Below are positions 8,718-18,583 of a stretch of 64,000 bases of DNA, one piece after another (position 1 is the stretch's first letter; every line of letters starts with the position of its first letter). The notes below the pieces were generated by a model. The model had not been told where the DNA came from, did no database searches, and worked only from the letters and a program-made list of their open reading frames with translations. This DNA is from Aureimonas endophytica (lineage in GTDB: Bacteria > Pseudomonadota > Alphaproteobacteria > Rhizobiales > Rhizobiaceae): positions 186,001-250,000 of the forward strand of contig NZ_BMIQ01000005.1 in the NCBI RefSeq assembly GCF_014642635.1, in the 5' to 3' direction. The translations under genes and the position numbers were made by a program.

Positions 8718-11700
8718 ATGCGCCTCGCCCATTTCTTCATCGACCGGCCGATCTTCGCCTGCGTCGTCTCGATCCTGATCTCGCTGGTCGGGGCGATCGC
8801 CTATCTCGGCCTGCCGGTCGCGCAATATCCCGAGATCGCGCCACCGACCGTGGTGGTGCGGGCCTCCTATCCCGGCGCCAATGCCGAGACCGTCGCCGCC
8901 ACCGTGGCGACGCCGCTGGAGGAGCAGATCAACGGCGTCGAGAACATGCTCTACATGTCGTCCTATTCCTCGGGCGACGGCAGCCTGTCCCTCACCATCA
9001 CCTTCCGCCTCGGCACCGATCTCGACCAGGCGCAGGTCCTCGTGCAGAACCGCGTCTCGATCGCCGAGCCGCGCCTGCCCGAGGAGGTGCGCCGTCTCGG
9101 CGTCACGACGCTGAAGAGCTCGCCCGACCTGATGATGGTCGTGCACATGCTCTCCCCCGACAAGCGCTACGACCAGCTCTACATCTCCAACTACGCCCGC
9201 AACAACGTCCGCGACGAACTGTTGCGCCTCGAAGGGGTCGGCGATCTCCAGATCTTCGGCGAGCGCCTCTATTCGCTGCGCGTCTGGCTCGATCCCGACA
9301 AGCTGACGACCTTCGGCCTCACCTCCGCCGATGTCGTGCAGGCGATCCAGGCGCAGAACGTCCAGGTCTCCAGCGGCGCGCTCGGCCAGGAGCCCGCCCC
9401 GACCCGCAACGCCTTCCAGCTGACCGTCAACACGCAGGGGCGCTTCAGCGACGTCGCCGAGTTCCGCAACGTCATCGTGCGCTCGACCGACGACGGCCGC
9501 CTGGTGCGGGTGCGCGACGTGGCGCGCGTCGAACTCGGCGCGCAGGACTATGTCACCAATTCCTATCTCGACGGCAATCAGGCGGTGGCGCTCGCCATCT
9601 TCCAGCGGCCGAACACCAACGCGCTCAACGCCGCCGACGAGATCATCGCCAAGATGGAGGAGCTGAAGGCCTCCTTCCCGCCCGGCATCGACTATCGCAT
9701 CGTCTACAACCCGACCGAATTCATCTCCGAGTCCGTCAACGCCGTCTATCACACGCTGGGCGAGGCGGTGCTCCTCGTCGTCCTCGTCGTCCTCGTCTTC
9801 CTCCAGAGCTGGCGGACGGCGCTCATCCCGATCATCGCGATCCCGGTCTCGCTGATCGGCACCTGCGCGGTGATGGCCGCGCTCGGCTTCTCGCTCAACA
9901 CGCTGACGCTCTTCGGCTTCGTGCTCGCCATCGGCATCGTCGTCGACGACGCGATCGTCGTGGTGGAGAATATCGAGCGCAACATCGCCGAGGGCCTCAG
10001 TCCGCGCGACGCGGCGCATACGACGATGGACGAGGTCGGCACGGCGGTGATCGCGATCGCGCTCGTGCTCGGCGCGGTCTTCGTGCCGACCGCCTTCATT
10101 CCCGGCATTTCCGGCCAGTTCTACCGGCAGTTCGCGCTGACCATCGCGATCTCGACCTTCATCTCGGCCTTCATCTCGATCACCCTGTCGCCGGCCCTCG
10201 GCGCGCTGATGCTGAAGCCGCACGAGGCCCATGCGCCGGGGCGGAGAGCCGGCCTCGTCCGCCGCGCGGCGGACGGCTTCAACCGCGGCTTCGACCGGAT
10301 GGCGAGCGGCTATTCCGGCGGCGTCCGGCGCCTCGTCAACCGCAAGCTCATCGTCCTGCCGATCTATGCCGGGCTCGTCGCGGCCACCGTCTTCGTCGGC
10401 AACCGCGTGCCGCAGGGCTTCATCCCCTCGCTCGACCAGGGCTATCTGATCGTCGTCGCCCAATTGCCGGACGGCGCCTCGCTGTCGCGCTCGGACGCGG
10501 TGACGCGGCGCATCTCCGAGATCGCGCACGAGACGCCGGGGGCGCAATATGCCGTGGCCTTCGCCGGCTTTTCCGGCGCGACCTTCACCAACGCGACCAA
10601 TGCCTCGACGGTCTTCATCGGCCTCGCCCCCTTCGAGGAGCGGGTGAAGGAGGGGCTGTCGGCCGACAAGATCCTGGCCGACCTGAACGCCCGCCTTCAG
10701 TCGATCCAGGAGGCCTTCGTCATCGTGATCCCGCCGCCGCCGGTGCGCGGCATCGGCAATAGCGGCGGCTTCAAGATGCAGGTGCAGGAGCGGCTCGGGC
10801 CCGAGATCGGCCGCGTGCTCGCCGCCAGCCGCGAGATGATGGGCAAGGCCGCCGGCGATCCGAAGCTCCAGGGCGTCTTCACGACCTTCACCGCCTCCTC
10901 GCCGCAGATCTTCCTCGACATCGACCGGCGCAAGGCGGAGATCCTGAACGTGCCGGTGGAGAATATCTTCGCCACGCTCCAGCAGAATCTCGGCACGGCC
11001 TATGTGAACGACTTCAACGCCTTCGGCCGCGTCTACCAGGTGCGCGCCCAGGCCGACCAGCGCTTCCGCATGGAGCCGCGCGACATCGAGCAGCTGCGCG
11101 TGCGCTCCTCCAACGGCGCGCTGGTGCCGCTCGGCACCCTCGTCCGGGTGGAGGAGACGGCCGGTCCGAACCTCGTCCAGCGCTACAACATGTATACGTC
11201 GGTGCCCCTGCAAGGGAACGCGGCGCCCGGCGTCTCCTCGGGCGAAGCCTTGCAGGAGATGGAGAACCTCGCCCGCGAGACGCTGCCGCAGGGCGCGACC
11301 TTCCAATGGACGGAACTCGCCTTCCAGCAGAAGAACACCGGCGACACCGCGATCTTCGTCTTCGCCCTGTCGCTGCTCTGCGTCTTCCTGGTGCTCGCCG
11401 CGCAATACGAGAGCTGGAGCCTGCCGCTGGCCATCGTGCTGATCGTGCCGATGGCGGTTCTCTCGGCCCTCGTCGGCGTGATGCTGCGCGGCATGGACAA
11501 CAACATCCTGACGCAGATCGGCCTCATCGTGCTCGTCGGGCTCGCCGCCAAGAACGCCATCCTCATCGTGGAATTCGCCCGCGAGGCGGAGGTCCGCGAC
11601 GGCAAGAACCCGGTGGAGGCGGTGGTGGAGGCCTGCCGCCTGCGGCTCCGCCCGATCCTGATGACGGCCTTCGCCTTCATCCTCGGCGTCGTGCCGCTGG

Positions 11701-11900
11701 TGATCGCGACGGGGCCGGGCGCCGAGATGCGCCAGGCGCTCGGCACGGCCGTGTTCTTCGGCATGATCGGCGTGACGATCTTCGGCCTGTTCCTGACCCC
11801 GGTCTTCTATGTCGCGATCCGCTGGATCGACGGCCGCATCGCCCGCTGGCGCGGCAAGCCGGCCGCCGCCGCCCCGCCGGAGCCCGCCCCGGCCGAATGA
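8718..11900 (+). CDS. RND efflux inner-membrane transporter (HAE1 family, AcrB/MexF-like)
   Basis: 1060 residues, full length for HAE1 pumps. It opens with the typical MRLAHFFIDRPIFACVVSIL segment. The two halves each have a first transmembrane helix, a large periplasmic loop and a bundle of helices. The proton-relay Asp pair is in GIVVDDAIVVVENIERNIAE, about residue 413. Other family strings are YPGANAETVAATVATPLEEQ and the second-half GLAAKNAILIVEFARE. It is a proton-driven exporter of drugs or amphiphiles and forms an operon with the adaptor gene. No regulator is adjacent, though the HxlR gene lies upstream. Specificity cannot be predicted. Confidence 0.93.
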   Translation: MRLAHFFIDRPIFACVVSILISLVGAIAYLGLPVAQYPEIAPPTVVVRASYPGANAETVAATVATPLEEQINGVENMLYMSSYSSGDGSLSLTITFRLGTDLDQAQVLVQNRVSIAEPRLPEEVRRLGVTTLKSSPDLMMVVHMLSPDKRYDQLYISNYARNNVRDELLRLEGVGDLQIFGERLYSLRVWLDPDKLTTFGLTSADVVQAIQAQNVQVSSGALGQEPAPTRNAFQLTVNTQGRFSDVAEFRNVIVRSTDDGRLVRVRDVARVELGAQDYVTNSYLDGNQAVALAIFQRPNTNALNAADEIIAKMEELKASFPPGIDYRIVYNPTEFISESVNAVYHTLGEAVLLVVLVVLVFLQSWRTALIPIIAIPVSLIGTCAVMAALGFSLNTLTLFGFVLAIGIVVDDAIVVVENIERNIAEGLSPRDAAHTTMDEVGTAVIAIALVLGAVFVPTAFIPGISGQFYRQFALTIAISTFISAFISITLSPALGALMLKPHEAHAPGRRAGLVRRAADGFNRGFDRMASGYSGGVRRLVNRKLIVLPIYAGLVAATVFVGNRVPQGFIPSLDQGYLIVVAQLPDGASLSRSDAVTRRISEIAHETPGAQYAVAFAGFSGATFTNATNASTVFIGLAPFEERVKEGLSADKILADLNARLQSIQEAFVIVIPPPPVRGIGNSGGFKMQVQERLGPEIGRVLAASREMMGKAAGDPKLQGVFTTFTASSPQIFLDIDRRKAEILNVPVENIFATLQQNLGTAYVNDFNAFGRVYQVRAQADQRFRMEPRDIEQLRVRSSNGALVPLGTLVRVEETAGPNLVQRYNMYTSVPLQGNAAPGVSSGEALQEMENLARETLPQGATFQWTELAFQQKNTGDTAIFVFALSLLCVFLVLAAQYESWSLPLAIVLIVPMAVLSALVGVMLRGMDNNILTQIGLIVLVGLAAKNAILIVEFAREAEVRDGKNPVEAVVEACRLRLRPILMTAFAFILGVVPLVIATGPGAEMRQALGTAVFFGMIGVTIFGLFLTPVFYVAIRWIDGRIARWRGKPAAAAPPEPAPAE

Positions 11901-11934
11901 GGCGGCGGCGCGTCCGGCCGAGGCGCGGCGGCGC

Positions 11935-12819
11935 TCAGGCCGGGCGGCGCGAGCGGATCAGGTCGATGGCGCCCCAGAGGGCGGCATCCGCGCCGAGCCG
12001 CGCCCGGCGCACCGGCCGCCGCCCCTTGCCGATCACCGGCGAGAGCCTGTCGTCGACGAGGGCCGCGAGCGCGTCGAAAGGGTAGCCCGCCATCTCGACC
12101 ACGCCGCCGCCGACCACCACCACTTCGGGATCGACGAAGCTCATCGCCATGGCGATCGACAAGGCCTGGTCGGCGAGGAAGGTCCGCAAGGCGTCGCGCA
12201 GCCGCGCGTCGTCGCTGGTGAAGGCCTCCGCGATCGCGACGCCATGCCCGGCCGCCAGATCGCGCAGCACGAGGCCCGAGGCATAGGCCTCGACGCAATC
12301 GACGGCGCCGCCGGTGCCGATCCGCCCCTCCCCGCGCAGCGGGACATGGCCGAGCTGCATGCGATAGGGACCGCCCGGCAGCGCGCCCGCGTCGAGGAAG
12401 GCCGCCCCGACGCCGGTTCCGAAATAGATGCCGAGCACGCGGCCATAGCCCGCCCCGGCGCCACGCAGGGCCTCGCCCCGCGTCTGGAGGGTCGCGTCGT
12501 GGTCGAGGATCACCGGCACGCCGCACCGCGCCTCCAGCGCGTCGGCGAAATGCTCGATCCGGAGCGTCGGGACGAGCGGCGTCTCGAGGATGCCGCGCCG
12601 CGTGGCGTCGAGAATGCCGGGAATGCCGACGACGATGCCGTCGAGGCCGGCGGGAAGATCCCGCGCCGTATCGCGCGCCATGTCGGCGAGCAGCGACAGC
12701 GGGTCGCCGGCGAGGAACCGCTCCGTCGCCATGTCCGCCCTCGCGACGACGGCGCCGGCCGCGTCGGCGACGAGCGCGCGGACATGGGTGCCGCCGATGT
12801 CGAAGACCAGGACATGCAT
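11935..12819 (-). CDS. ROK-family sugar kinase, allokinase (AlsK)-like
   Basis: 294 residues. The ATP motif DIGGTHVRALVAD is at residues 6-18. The sugar-site region contains ILDHDATLQTRGEA, FGTGVGAAFLDAG and GHVPLRGEGR, and the late motif is VVVVGGGVVEM. Most ROK proteins carry a CxCGxxGCxE zinc site after the GH motif; here that stretch reads RIGTGGAVDCVEAYASG, so only one Cys of the zinc set remains. The overall pattern recalls E. coli AlsK from memory. It is the last gene of a minus-strand operon with a sugar ABC transporter, so it probably phosphorylates the imported hexose. Allose is a guess. Confidence 0.78.
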   Translation of the reverse strand: MHVLVFDIGGTHVRALVADAAGAVVARADMATERFLAGDPLSLLADMARDTARDLPAGLDGIVVGIPGILDATRRGILETPLVPTLRIEHFADALEARCGVPVILDHDATLQTRGEALRGAGAGYGRVLGIYFGTGVGAAFLDAGALPGGPYRMQLGHVPLRGEGRIGTGGAVDCVEAYASGLVLRDLAAGHGVAIAEAFTSDDARLRDALRTFLADQALSIAMAMSFVDPEVVVVGGGVVEMAGYPFDALAALVDDRLSPVIGKGRRPVRRARLGADAALWGAIDLIRSRRPA

Positions 12820-12873
12820 GGCCGGGACGGCTCCTATGCGCGGACGGCGGCTTGAGGCCCGGCGGGGGATGTC

Positions 12874-12905
12874 GCGGCGGGGCGAGGCGGCCTCGGCCCC
12901 GCCGC
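12874..12905. other. GC hairpin between binding-protein and kinase genes
   Basis: A 10-bp perfect stem (GCGGCGGGGC / GCCCCGCCGC) continues inward as GAGG/CCTC around a CGG loop with one bulged base. It lies just after the stop of the binding-protein gene (minus strand) and before the ROK kinase gene. It has no T-tract. It mirrors the hairpin after frcB and probably protects the binding-protein mRNA. Confidence 0.55.
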
Positions 12906-12913
12906 GCCTTGGG

Positions 12914-13927
12914 TCAGTTCGCCGACTTGCCGCAGGTCGTCTGGGCGTTTTCCGGGGTGCAGACCTCGGTGCCGGTGATGATCATCGGCTCGACCTTGCC
13001 GCCCTTCGTCAGCTTGTCGAGCGCCATGATGGTCTCGTAACCCATGTCATAGGGCCGCTGGCCGACATTGAAGTGGCTGAGCCCCTTGGCGAGAAGCGGC
13101 AGCTGCGGACCGAAATTGTCGCCGAAGACGACCACGAGATCCTTCTTGTCCAGCCGGTCCTTCAGCGGCTCCATCGTCTGGGTATAGGCCTGGGGCGCGT
13201 ATTGCGCCCAGCCGCCGACCGCGACGAAGGCGTCGAGATCCGGGTGGCTGGTCATCACGTCGCGCACCTGCTGGGCGGCGAGGTTGATGTCGTCGTTGTT
13301 GTAGACCGGGCAGCCGGCGGGCTCGGTCCAGCCGTTGGTGTCCTTCAGCGCCCCGGCCGGCTTGTCCTTGGTCGTGCCGGCGAGCGTGTCGCGGATGCCC
13401 TGGATGCGGCCGTTGAGATTCTCGGAGGCCGGCGCGCCGGACTGGATGCAGACCGTGCCGCCCTTCTTGCCCGATTCCAGCACCTTCTGCGCCAGCACCT
13501 TGCCGAACTCGTAATTGTCGGTGCCGATATAGGTCGCCCTCAGCTTGGCGTCCTCGGGCAGGACGTCGGTGTCGAAGGTCACGACCGGGATGTTCGCGTC
13601 GTTGGCCATCTTCAGGATGCGGGCCATCGCCTTCGGATTGCCGGCGGAGATGCCGATGCCGTCGACGCCGCGCGTGATGACGTCCTGCGCGAGCTGGACC
13701 TGGCGCGCCTCGTCATATTCGGTCGGGCCGATATAGGTGCATTTCACGTCGCCGAGCTTCTTGGCGGCGGCCTGGCAGCCGGCATCGATCGGCGGGCTGA
13801 AGGCATTGTTCAGGACCTTGAAGACCAGCGCGAACTCGCGTTCCGCCGCGCTGGCCGGCGCGGCCAGGGCGCCGGCGGCGAGACAGCCGGCGGCGACCAT
13901 CGTCGCCAGTCTTGGTGTGGTGATCAT
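12914..13927 (-). CDS. Periplasmic sugar-binding protein of an ABC transporter
   Basis: 337 residues from an ATG preceded by GGGGAGGAACACG; an in-frame ATG 48 bases upstream lacks such a site. Signal peptide residues 1-28 or so (LATMVAAGCLAAGALAAPAS, A before EREF). The type I binding-protein fold (Peripla_BP_4) shows FALVFKVLNNAFSPPIDAGC, DVITRGVDGIGISAGNP and YIGTDNYEFGKVLAQKVLES. Four Cys residues (in AGCQAAAK, VKCTY, AGCPVY and EVCTPENAQTTC) suggest disulfides in the periplasm. It sits 44 bases after the permease gene in the same operon. The nearby ROK kinase suggests a hexose; the ligand is not known. Confidence 0.87.
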   Translation of the reverse strand: MITTPRLATMVAAGCLAAGALAAPASAAEREFALVFKVLNNAFSPPIDAGCQAAAKKLGDVKCTYIGPTEYDEARQVQLAQDVITRGVDGIGISAGNPKAMARILKMANDANIPVVTFDTDVLPEDAKLRATYIGTDNYEFGKVLAQKVLESGKKGGTVCIQSGAPASENLNGRIQGIRDTLAGTTKDKPAGALKDTNGWTEPAGCPVYNNDDINLAAQQVRDVMTSHPDLDAFVAVGGWAQYAPQAYTQTMEPLKDRLDKKDLVVVFGDNFGPQLPLLAKGLSHFNVGQRPYDMGYETIMALDKLTKGGKVEPMIITGTEVCTPENAQTTCGKSAN

Positions 13928-13971
13928 CGTGTTCCTCCCCAGGTTCGATGTTCCATTCGTCCCCTCCGCCG

Positions 13972-14979
13972 TCACTTCCTGGCGGAACGGACCCTTTCGA
14001 GCAGCACCGCTCCCAGAATGAAGCTGCCCACGAAGAAGCCCTGCCAGAACGGGTTCACGCCCGCGATCAGCAGCGAGTTGCGGATGACCTCGACCAGCAC
14101 CGCGCCGATCGCCGCGCCGATGGCGGTGCCGAAGCCGCCGACGAGGCTGGCGCCGCCGATGACGGTGGCCGCGATGACCTGGAGCTCGTAGCCGGTGCCG
14201 AGCGCGTTGGTGACGGCGCCGAGCCAGCCGACCAGGAAGATCGAGGTCAGCGCGGCCATCAGCCCGCTGAAGGCATAGGCCGAGACCTTGATCAGCTCCA
14301 CCGGGATGCCGCAGAGGCGGGCGGCGTTCTCGTTGCCGCCGACGGCGAAGACATAGCGCCCCCAGCGCGTCTTCGTCAGAAGGAAGTGGAGGACGAGAAT
14401 GCCGAGGGCGAGCGCGTAGATGACGTTCGGCAGGCCGAAGGTCTTGCCGCCGCCGAGCGCCAGGAGCTCGGCCGTCCAGGGCCCGAACTCGTAGAACACG
14501 GTGTTCTGGCTGACCACGAGGGCGAGGCTGCGCCCCATCGACAGCGCCGCCAATGTGACGACGAAGGGCGGCAGCTTGAGATAGGCGATGATCGCGCCGT
14601 TGAAGGCGCCGCAGAGGGCGCCGAGCGCCAGGACGGCGAGGATCGCCAGCGGCAGCGGCCAGCCGGCGACGAGCACGATGCCGAGCACGATGCCGCAGAG
14701 GCCGAGGATCGAGCCGACCGAGATGTCGATGCCGCCGCTGACGATGACCGGCGTCATGCCGAGCGCCATGATGCCGATGAAGCAGGCGTTCTGGAGGACG
14801 TTGAGGAGATTGCCGGCGGTGGCGAATTTCGGCGAGATCAGCGAGACGAGAAGGCCGAGCACCAGGATCGCGACGGCGATCCAGGCCTCCTGCGACGTCG
14901 CGAGACGCTTCACCGCCGAGTGCCGGGGCGCCGTCAGGAGATCGACATTCATGCCGTGCGGATCGGAGGACGAGGTCAT
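13972..14979 (-). CDS. Sugar ABC transporter permease (RbsC/FrcC type)
   Basis: 335 residues with several hydrophobic segments. BPD_transp_2 signatures are MTPVIVSGGIDISVGSILGL (about 97-116), YLKLPPFVVTLAALSMGR, and the EAA-like late loop TVIGGASLVGGFGTAIGAA. The start is 14 bases after the stop of the ATPase gene on the same strand, and the binding-protein gene follows. It forms the membrane pore of this transporter. Confidence 0.9.
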   Translation of the reverse strand: MTSSSDPHGMNVDLLTAPRHSAVKRLATSQEAWIAVAILVLGLLVSLISPKFATAGNLLNVLQNACFIGIMALGMTPVIVSGGIDISVGSILGLCGIVLGIVLVAGWPLPLAILAVLALGALCGAFNGAIIAYLKLPPFVVTLAALSMGRSLALVVSQNTVFYEFGPWTAELLALGGGKTFGLPNVIYALALGILVLHFLLTKTRWGRYVFAVGGNENAARLCGIPVELIKVSAYAFSGLMAALTSIFLVGWLGAVTNALGTGYELQVIAATVIGGASLVGGFGTAIGAAIGAVLVEVIRNSLLIAGVNPFWQGFFVGSFILGAVLLERVRSARK

Positions 14980-14993
14980 GACGGTTCCGTTCC

Positions 14994-15737
<744 letters not shown>

Positions 15738-15904
15738 GAGCGTATAACCCGAGATTCGCGACTGGAAGGAATAGCAAACACGCCCGTCTCGAAGCGTCAA
15801 TCGCGAAGGTGACGCCGAGGCGGCGGAAGTCGTTCAATCCGTTGGACAAAACGCGCCGCGCACCACCACCGGAAGCATTCGGCCCGTTTGGCGGGCACCG
15901 CGGC

Positions 15905-16375
15905 TCAGCCCGGCTCCGCATCGCCGCGGGCGAGGCGGTCCAGATTCCCGATGACGCGTTCGAGGAGGGCGACGAACCGGGCGGCCTCCGCGTCGGACAA
16001 GCCGGCGAGCGCCTCGCGATTGCCCTGGAAGAGGGCCGCGCAGGCCTCCGGCAGCCGCGCCCGGGCGGCGGCGGTGAGCGCCACGCGGCTGCTGCGGCCA
16101 TCGGCCGGATCGGGCGTGCGCCGGATCAGTCCGTCCCGCTCCATCCGCCCCAGCATCTGCGCCATGGAGGGCTGCTCGATCTTGGCGAAGCGCGCCAGAT
16201 CGCGCTGCGTCGTCGCGACGCCCTCCTCCAGCGCGACGAGGACCGGCAGATAGCCCAGCCCGAAGCCGAGCGGCTTCAGGCGCGCTTCGCTGAGACGGGC
16301 GAAGCCGCGCGCCGCGACGCTGACGAGGTGGCCGGGGGTGACGAGAACGTCGGCGATGCGATCCGGGTCTTGCAT
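15905..16375 (-). CDS. MarR-family transcriptional regulator
   Basis: 156 residues. The MarR winged helix spans about residues 30-105: GLGYLPVLVALEEGVATTQR, RFAKIEQPSMAQMLGRMER, the wing DGLIRRTPDPADGRSSRVAL, then a long C-terminal dimerisation helix. The start ATG sits inside the first of two near-identical palindromes, so autorepression is built into the sequence. It is divergent from the NTF2-like gene at 16514, the probable target. It is followed at 167 bases by the sugar ABC operon on the same strand, but that gap suggests separate control. Confidence 0.88.
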   Translation of the reverse strand: MQDPDRIADVLVTPGHLVSVAARGFARLSEARLKPLGFGLGYLPVLVALEEGVATTQRDLARFAKIEQPSMAQMLGRMERDGLIRRTPDPADGRSSRVALTAAARARLPEACAALFQGNREALAGLSDAEAARFVALLERVIGNLDRLARGDAEPG

Positions 16376-16405
16376 AGGAGCCTATCTTGATGCATAGGTT
16401 CCTAT
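16374..16405. promoter_or_regulatory. Double MarR operator
   Basis: Two palindromes, ATAGGAGCCTAT (16374-16385) and ATAGGTTCCTAT (16394-16405), each follow TGC and lie exactly 20 bp apart centre to centre, two helical turns. The first overlaps the MarR start codon. Tandem sites on one helix face are typical of autoregulated MarR genes controlling a divergent target. Confidence 0.8.
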
Positions 16406-16513
16406 ATAGCACGGCGGACGGGTGCGGCAAGACGGCCTTTCCCTGGGGCTCGCGCCGTCGCGAGGATCGCGCCCGCCGCCCGCCGCATCGGTGTTTTTGG
16501 AAAGGCAGACGGG

Positions 16514-16882
16514 ATGAGCCAGACGATCGAGACCCTTCGACATCTCTACGAACGCTTCAACGCCAAGGACCTCGACGGCGTCCTCGCCCTCCTGGCGGAG
16601 GATGTCGTCTGGGCCAATGGCATGGACGGCGGCCATGTCGAGGGCCATGCGGGGATCAGGGACTATTGGACGCGCCAATGGTCGCTCGTCGATCCGCATG
16701 TCGAGCCGCTGCGCTTCGACGCGGAGGGGGACGGGTCCGTCCTTGTGGCGGTCCGGCAGACCATCCGCGATCTCGCCGGCCATCCGATCGTGGAGAAGGG
16801 CCTGAAGGACAAGACGGTCGGCCATCTCTTCCGCTTCGCCGGCGGCAAGGTCGTCCGGTTCGACATCCGCGACATGGAATGA
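16514..16882 (+). CDS. NTF2-like / SnoaL-family protein
   Basis: 122 residues. The pattern ETLRHLYERFNAKDLDGVLA followed by EDVVWANGMDGGHVEGHAGI and RDYWTRQWSLVDPHVEPLRF is the cone-shaped SnoaL/NTF2 fold used by small isomerases, hydratases and ligand-binding proteins. The end KTVGHLFRFAGGKVVRFDI supports a complete domain. No signal peptide is seen, so it acts in the cytoplasm. It is divergent from the MarR gene across a double operator, suggesting induction by a small aromatic or lipophilic effector. Reaction not known. Confidence 0.8.
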   Translation: MSQTIETLRHLYERFNAKDLDGVLALLAEDVVWANGMDGGHVEGHAGIRDYWTRQWSLVDPHVEPLRFDAEGDGSVLVAVRQTIRDLAGHPIVEKGLKDKTVGHLFRFAGGKVVRFDIRDME

Positions 16883-16995
16883 TCGGGGCGCCGACGCGCG
16901 ACGCGCCATTCGCCCATTCGCACGCAGTCGTTACAAGAACGCCATCGATCTTGCCGAGCCCGCCCTCTACCACTCGTTGGATCGACAGCGGGGCG

Positions 16996-18012
16996 ATGGG
17001 CATGAAGCGGTTGCGAGAGTTTCTTTGGCCACTGATCGGATTGGCGGCCGTCGCGATCTCGGGCTATCTGCTCTATCATCGGCTGCAAGGCGTGTCCGTC
17101 GCCGATCTGAAGGCGAGTTTCGCGGCGATCCCGGTGCATCGCTTCCTGCTGGCCTCGGCCTCGACTCTCGTCGCCTATGCCGCGCTCGCCTGGTACGACC
17201 GGATCGCGCTCCTGCATCTCGGCGTGCGGCATATTTCCTGGCTGTTCATCTCCGTCTGCTCGTTCACGACCTACGCCCTTTCCCACAATATCGGCGCCTC
17301 GGTCTTCTCCGGCGCGCTGGTGCGCTACCGGGCCTATTCGGCCAAGGGCCTTTCGGCGGCGCAGGTGGCGGTGCTGGTCGCCCTCTGCTCCTTCACCTTC
17401 GGCCTCGGTACGCTGCTTCTCGGCGGCTTCACCCTCGCCTACGATCCCGCTCTCCTGGCCCGGCTCGAAGGCCAGCTGCCGCATGCGCTCACCAATCCGA
17501 CAATCGCCCGGACGCTCGGGCTGGCGCTTCTCGCCGTCGTCGCGCTCTATGCGGCGGGGTCCATCCTGCATCTCCGCCCCGTCGCCATCCGCCAGTTCAA
17601 GCTCGAATATCCGCGTCCCGCCATCATGGCGCGGCAGCTCCTCGCCGCGCCGCTGGAGCTCGTCGGCGCCGCCGGGATCATCTATTTCGCGCTGCCGGAA
17701 GCCGGCAATCCCAGCTTCGTCACCGTGCTCGCGGTGTTCCTGGCCTCCTTCTCCGCCGCGCTCGTGTCGCATGCGCCGGGCGGGCTCGGGGTGTTCGAGA
17801 TCATCTTCATCACCGCCATGCCCGATATCGAGGAGGCTGACGTGCTCGCCGCGCTCCTCGTCTTCCGGCTCTTCTATCTCCTCATCCCCTTCGCCATCGC
17901 GATCGTCGTGGTGCTGCTCTACGAACGCTCGCGGCTCCTGGGGAAATGGCGGGCGGAACGGCGGATGTCGCCGGAGACGGTGCCGGAGACACCGGCCCGG
18001 CGGCCCGAGTAG
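16996..18012 (+). CDS. Lysylphosphatidylglycerol-synthase-type integral membrane protein (UPF0104/LPG_synthase_TM)
   Basis: 338 residues from MGMKRLREFL (a second Met is two codons on). About eight transmembrane segments are visible, starting with LWPLIGLAAVAISGYLLYH. Family motifs are SHNIGASVFSGALVRYRAYS, SFTFGLGTLLLGG and VSHAPGGLGVFEIIF. The domain is the flippase-like half of MprF; the soluble aminoacyl-transferase half is absent, so this is the stand-alone form seen in many Proteobacteria. It probably works in lipid or glycolipid handling in the inner membrane. A much longer in-frame opening upstream overlaps the NTF2-like gene and was rejected. Confidence 0.84.
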   Translation: MGMKRLREFLWPLIGLAAVAISGYLLYHRLQGVSVADLKASFAAIPVHRFLLASASTLVAYAALAWYDRIALLHLGVRHISWLFISVCSFTTYALSHNIGASVFSGALVRYRAYSAKGLSAAQVAVLVALCSFTFGLGTLLLGGFTLAYDPALLARLEGQLPHALTNPTIARTLGLALLAVVALYAAGSILHLRPVAIRQFKLEYPRPAIMARQLLAAPLELVGAAGIIYFALPEAGNPSFVTVLAVFLASFSAALVSHAPGGLGVFEIIFITAMPDIEEADVLAALLVFRLFYLLIPFAIAIVVVLLYERSRLLGKWRAERRMSPETVPETPARRPE

Positions 18013-18134
18013 ACGCCGCGGCCCGCGCCCGCGATCAGACATCCCGGGTGCCGGCAAGCCCCAAATCTCATGAGGATCGATGCCGGTTCGTTCGAGTTTT
18101 ACGCATCAGACGACACGAGAACGGTCTTCCCGCG

Positions 18135-18479
18135 ATGCGCAATCCCGAAATCGCCCCTGACGGCACCCTCTACGAGACCACCAGCTTTCGAACTCTCGGC
18201 TGGATCGGCGCGGTCTGCTTCACGCTCGGGCCGCCGGCCTTCCTCTACGAATGGTGGCTGATGTTCTACACGACGGCGGTCGAGGAGAATCCGAGCATCG
18301 GCCCGCTGATGGTGATCGCGTGCCTGGCGAGCTTCGCCAGCCTTCCCCTGATGATCGCCGGCCGTCGCAAGCGGATCTCGCCTTCGCCCTCCGTCGATCC
18401 GCTGCCGCGAATGGCGGCGCTCCGCCGGCACCGCGCCGATCCGACGCTCGCGCCCCAGCCGGGACACGCGCCGGTCTGA
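18135..18479 (+). CDS. Small membrane protein, function unknown
   Basis: 114 residues from MRNPEIAPDG. Two hydrophobic segments are visible, TLGWIGAVCFTLGPPAFLYE (about 20-39) and GPLMVIACLASFASLPLMIA (about 56-75), followed by a basic Pro/Arg-rich tail. I do not recognise a family. It lies about 120 bases after the LPG-synthase-type gene on the same strand, so co-transcription is possible. The ribosome-binding site is poor, which lowers confidence in the exact start. Confidence 0.5.
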   Translation: MRNPEIAPDGTLYETTSFRTLGWIGAVCFTLGPPAFLYEWWLMFYTTAVEENPSIGPLMVIACLASFASLPLMIAGRRKRISPSPSVDPLPRMAALRRHRADPTLAPQPGHAPV

Positions 18480-18583
18480 CGGCTCCGCCCGCGCGGCGAG
18501 GAGCGGCATCGATGCGTTGGAACCGCCCCTCGTCTTCCGCGACGCGCCGCCCCTGCACCGCCCTCCCCTTCCAGGATCGAGCC

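Noticed and set aside
8622-11405. 927-codon open frame antisense to the RND transporter gene
   Set aside because: Its composition is Arg/Asp/His-rich and lacks any domain, while the plus strand reads a complete HAE1 pump. G+C-rich third positions keep the antisense frame open.
16387-16995. Extended N-terminus of the LPG-synthase-type protein
   Set aside because: The longer in-frame opening covers the whole NTF2-like gene in another frame and has no domain. The Met at 16996 sits just before the first membrane helix.
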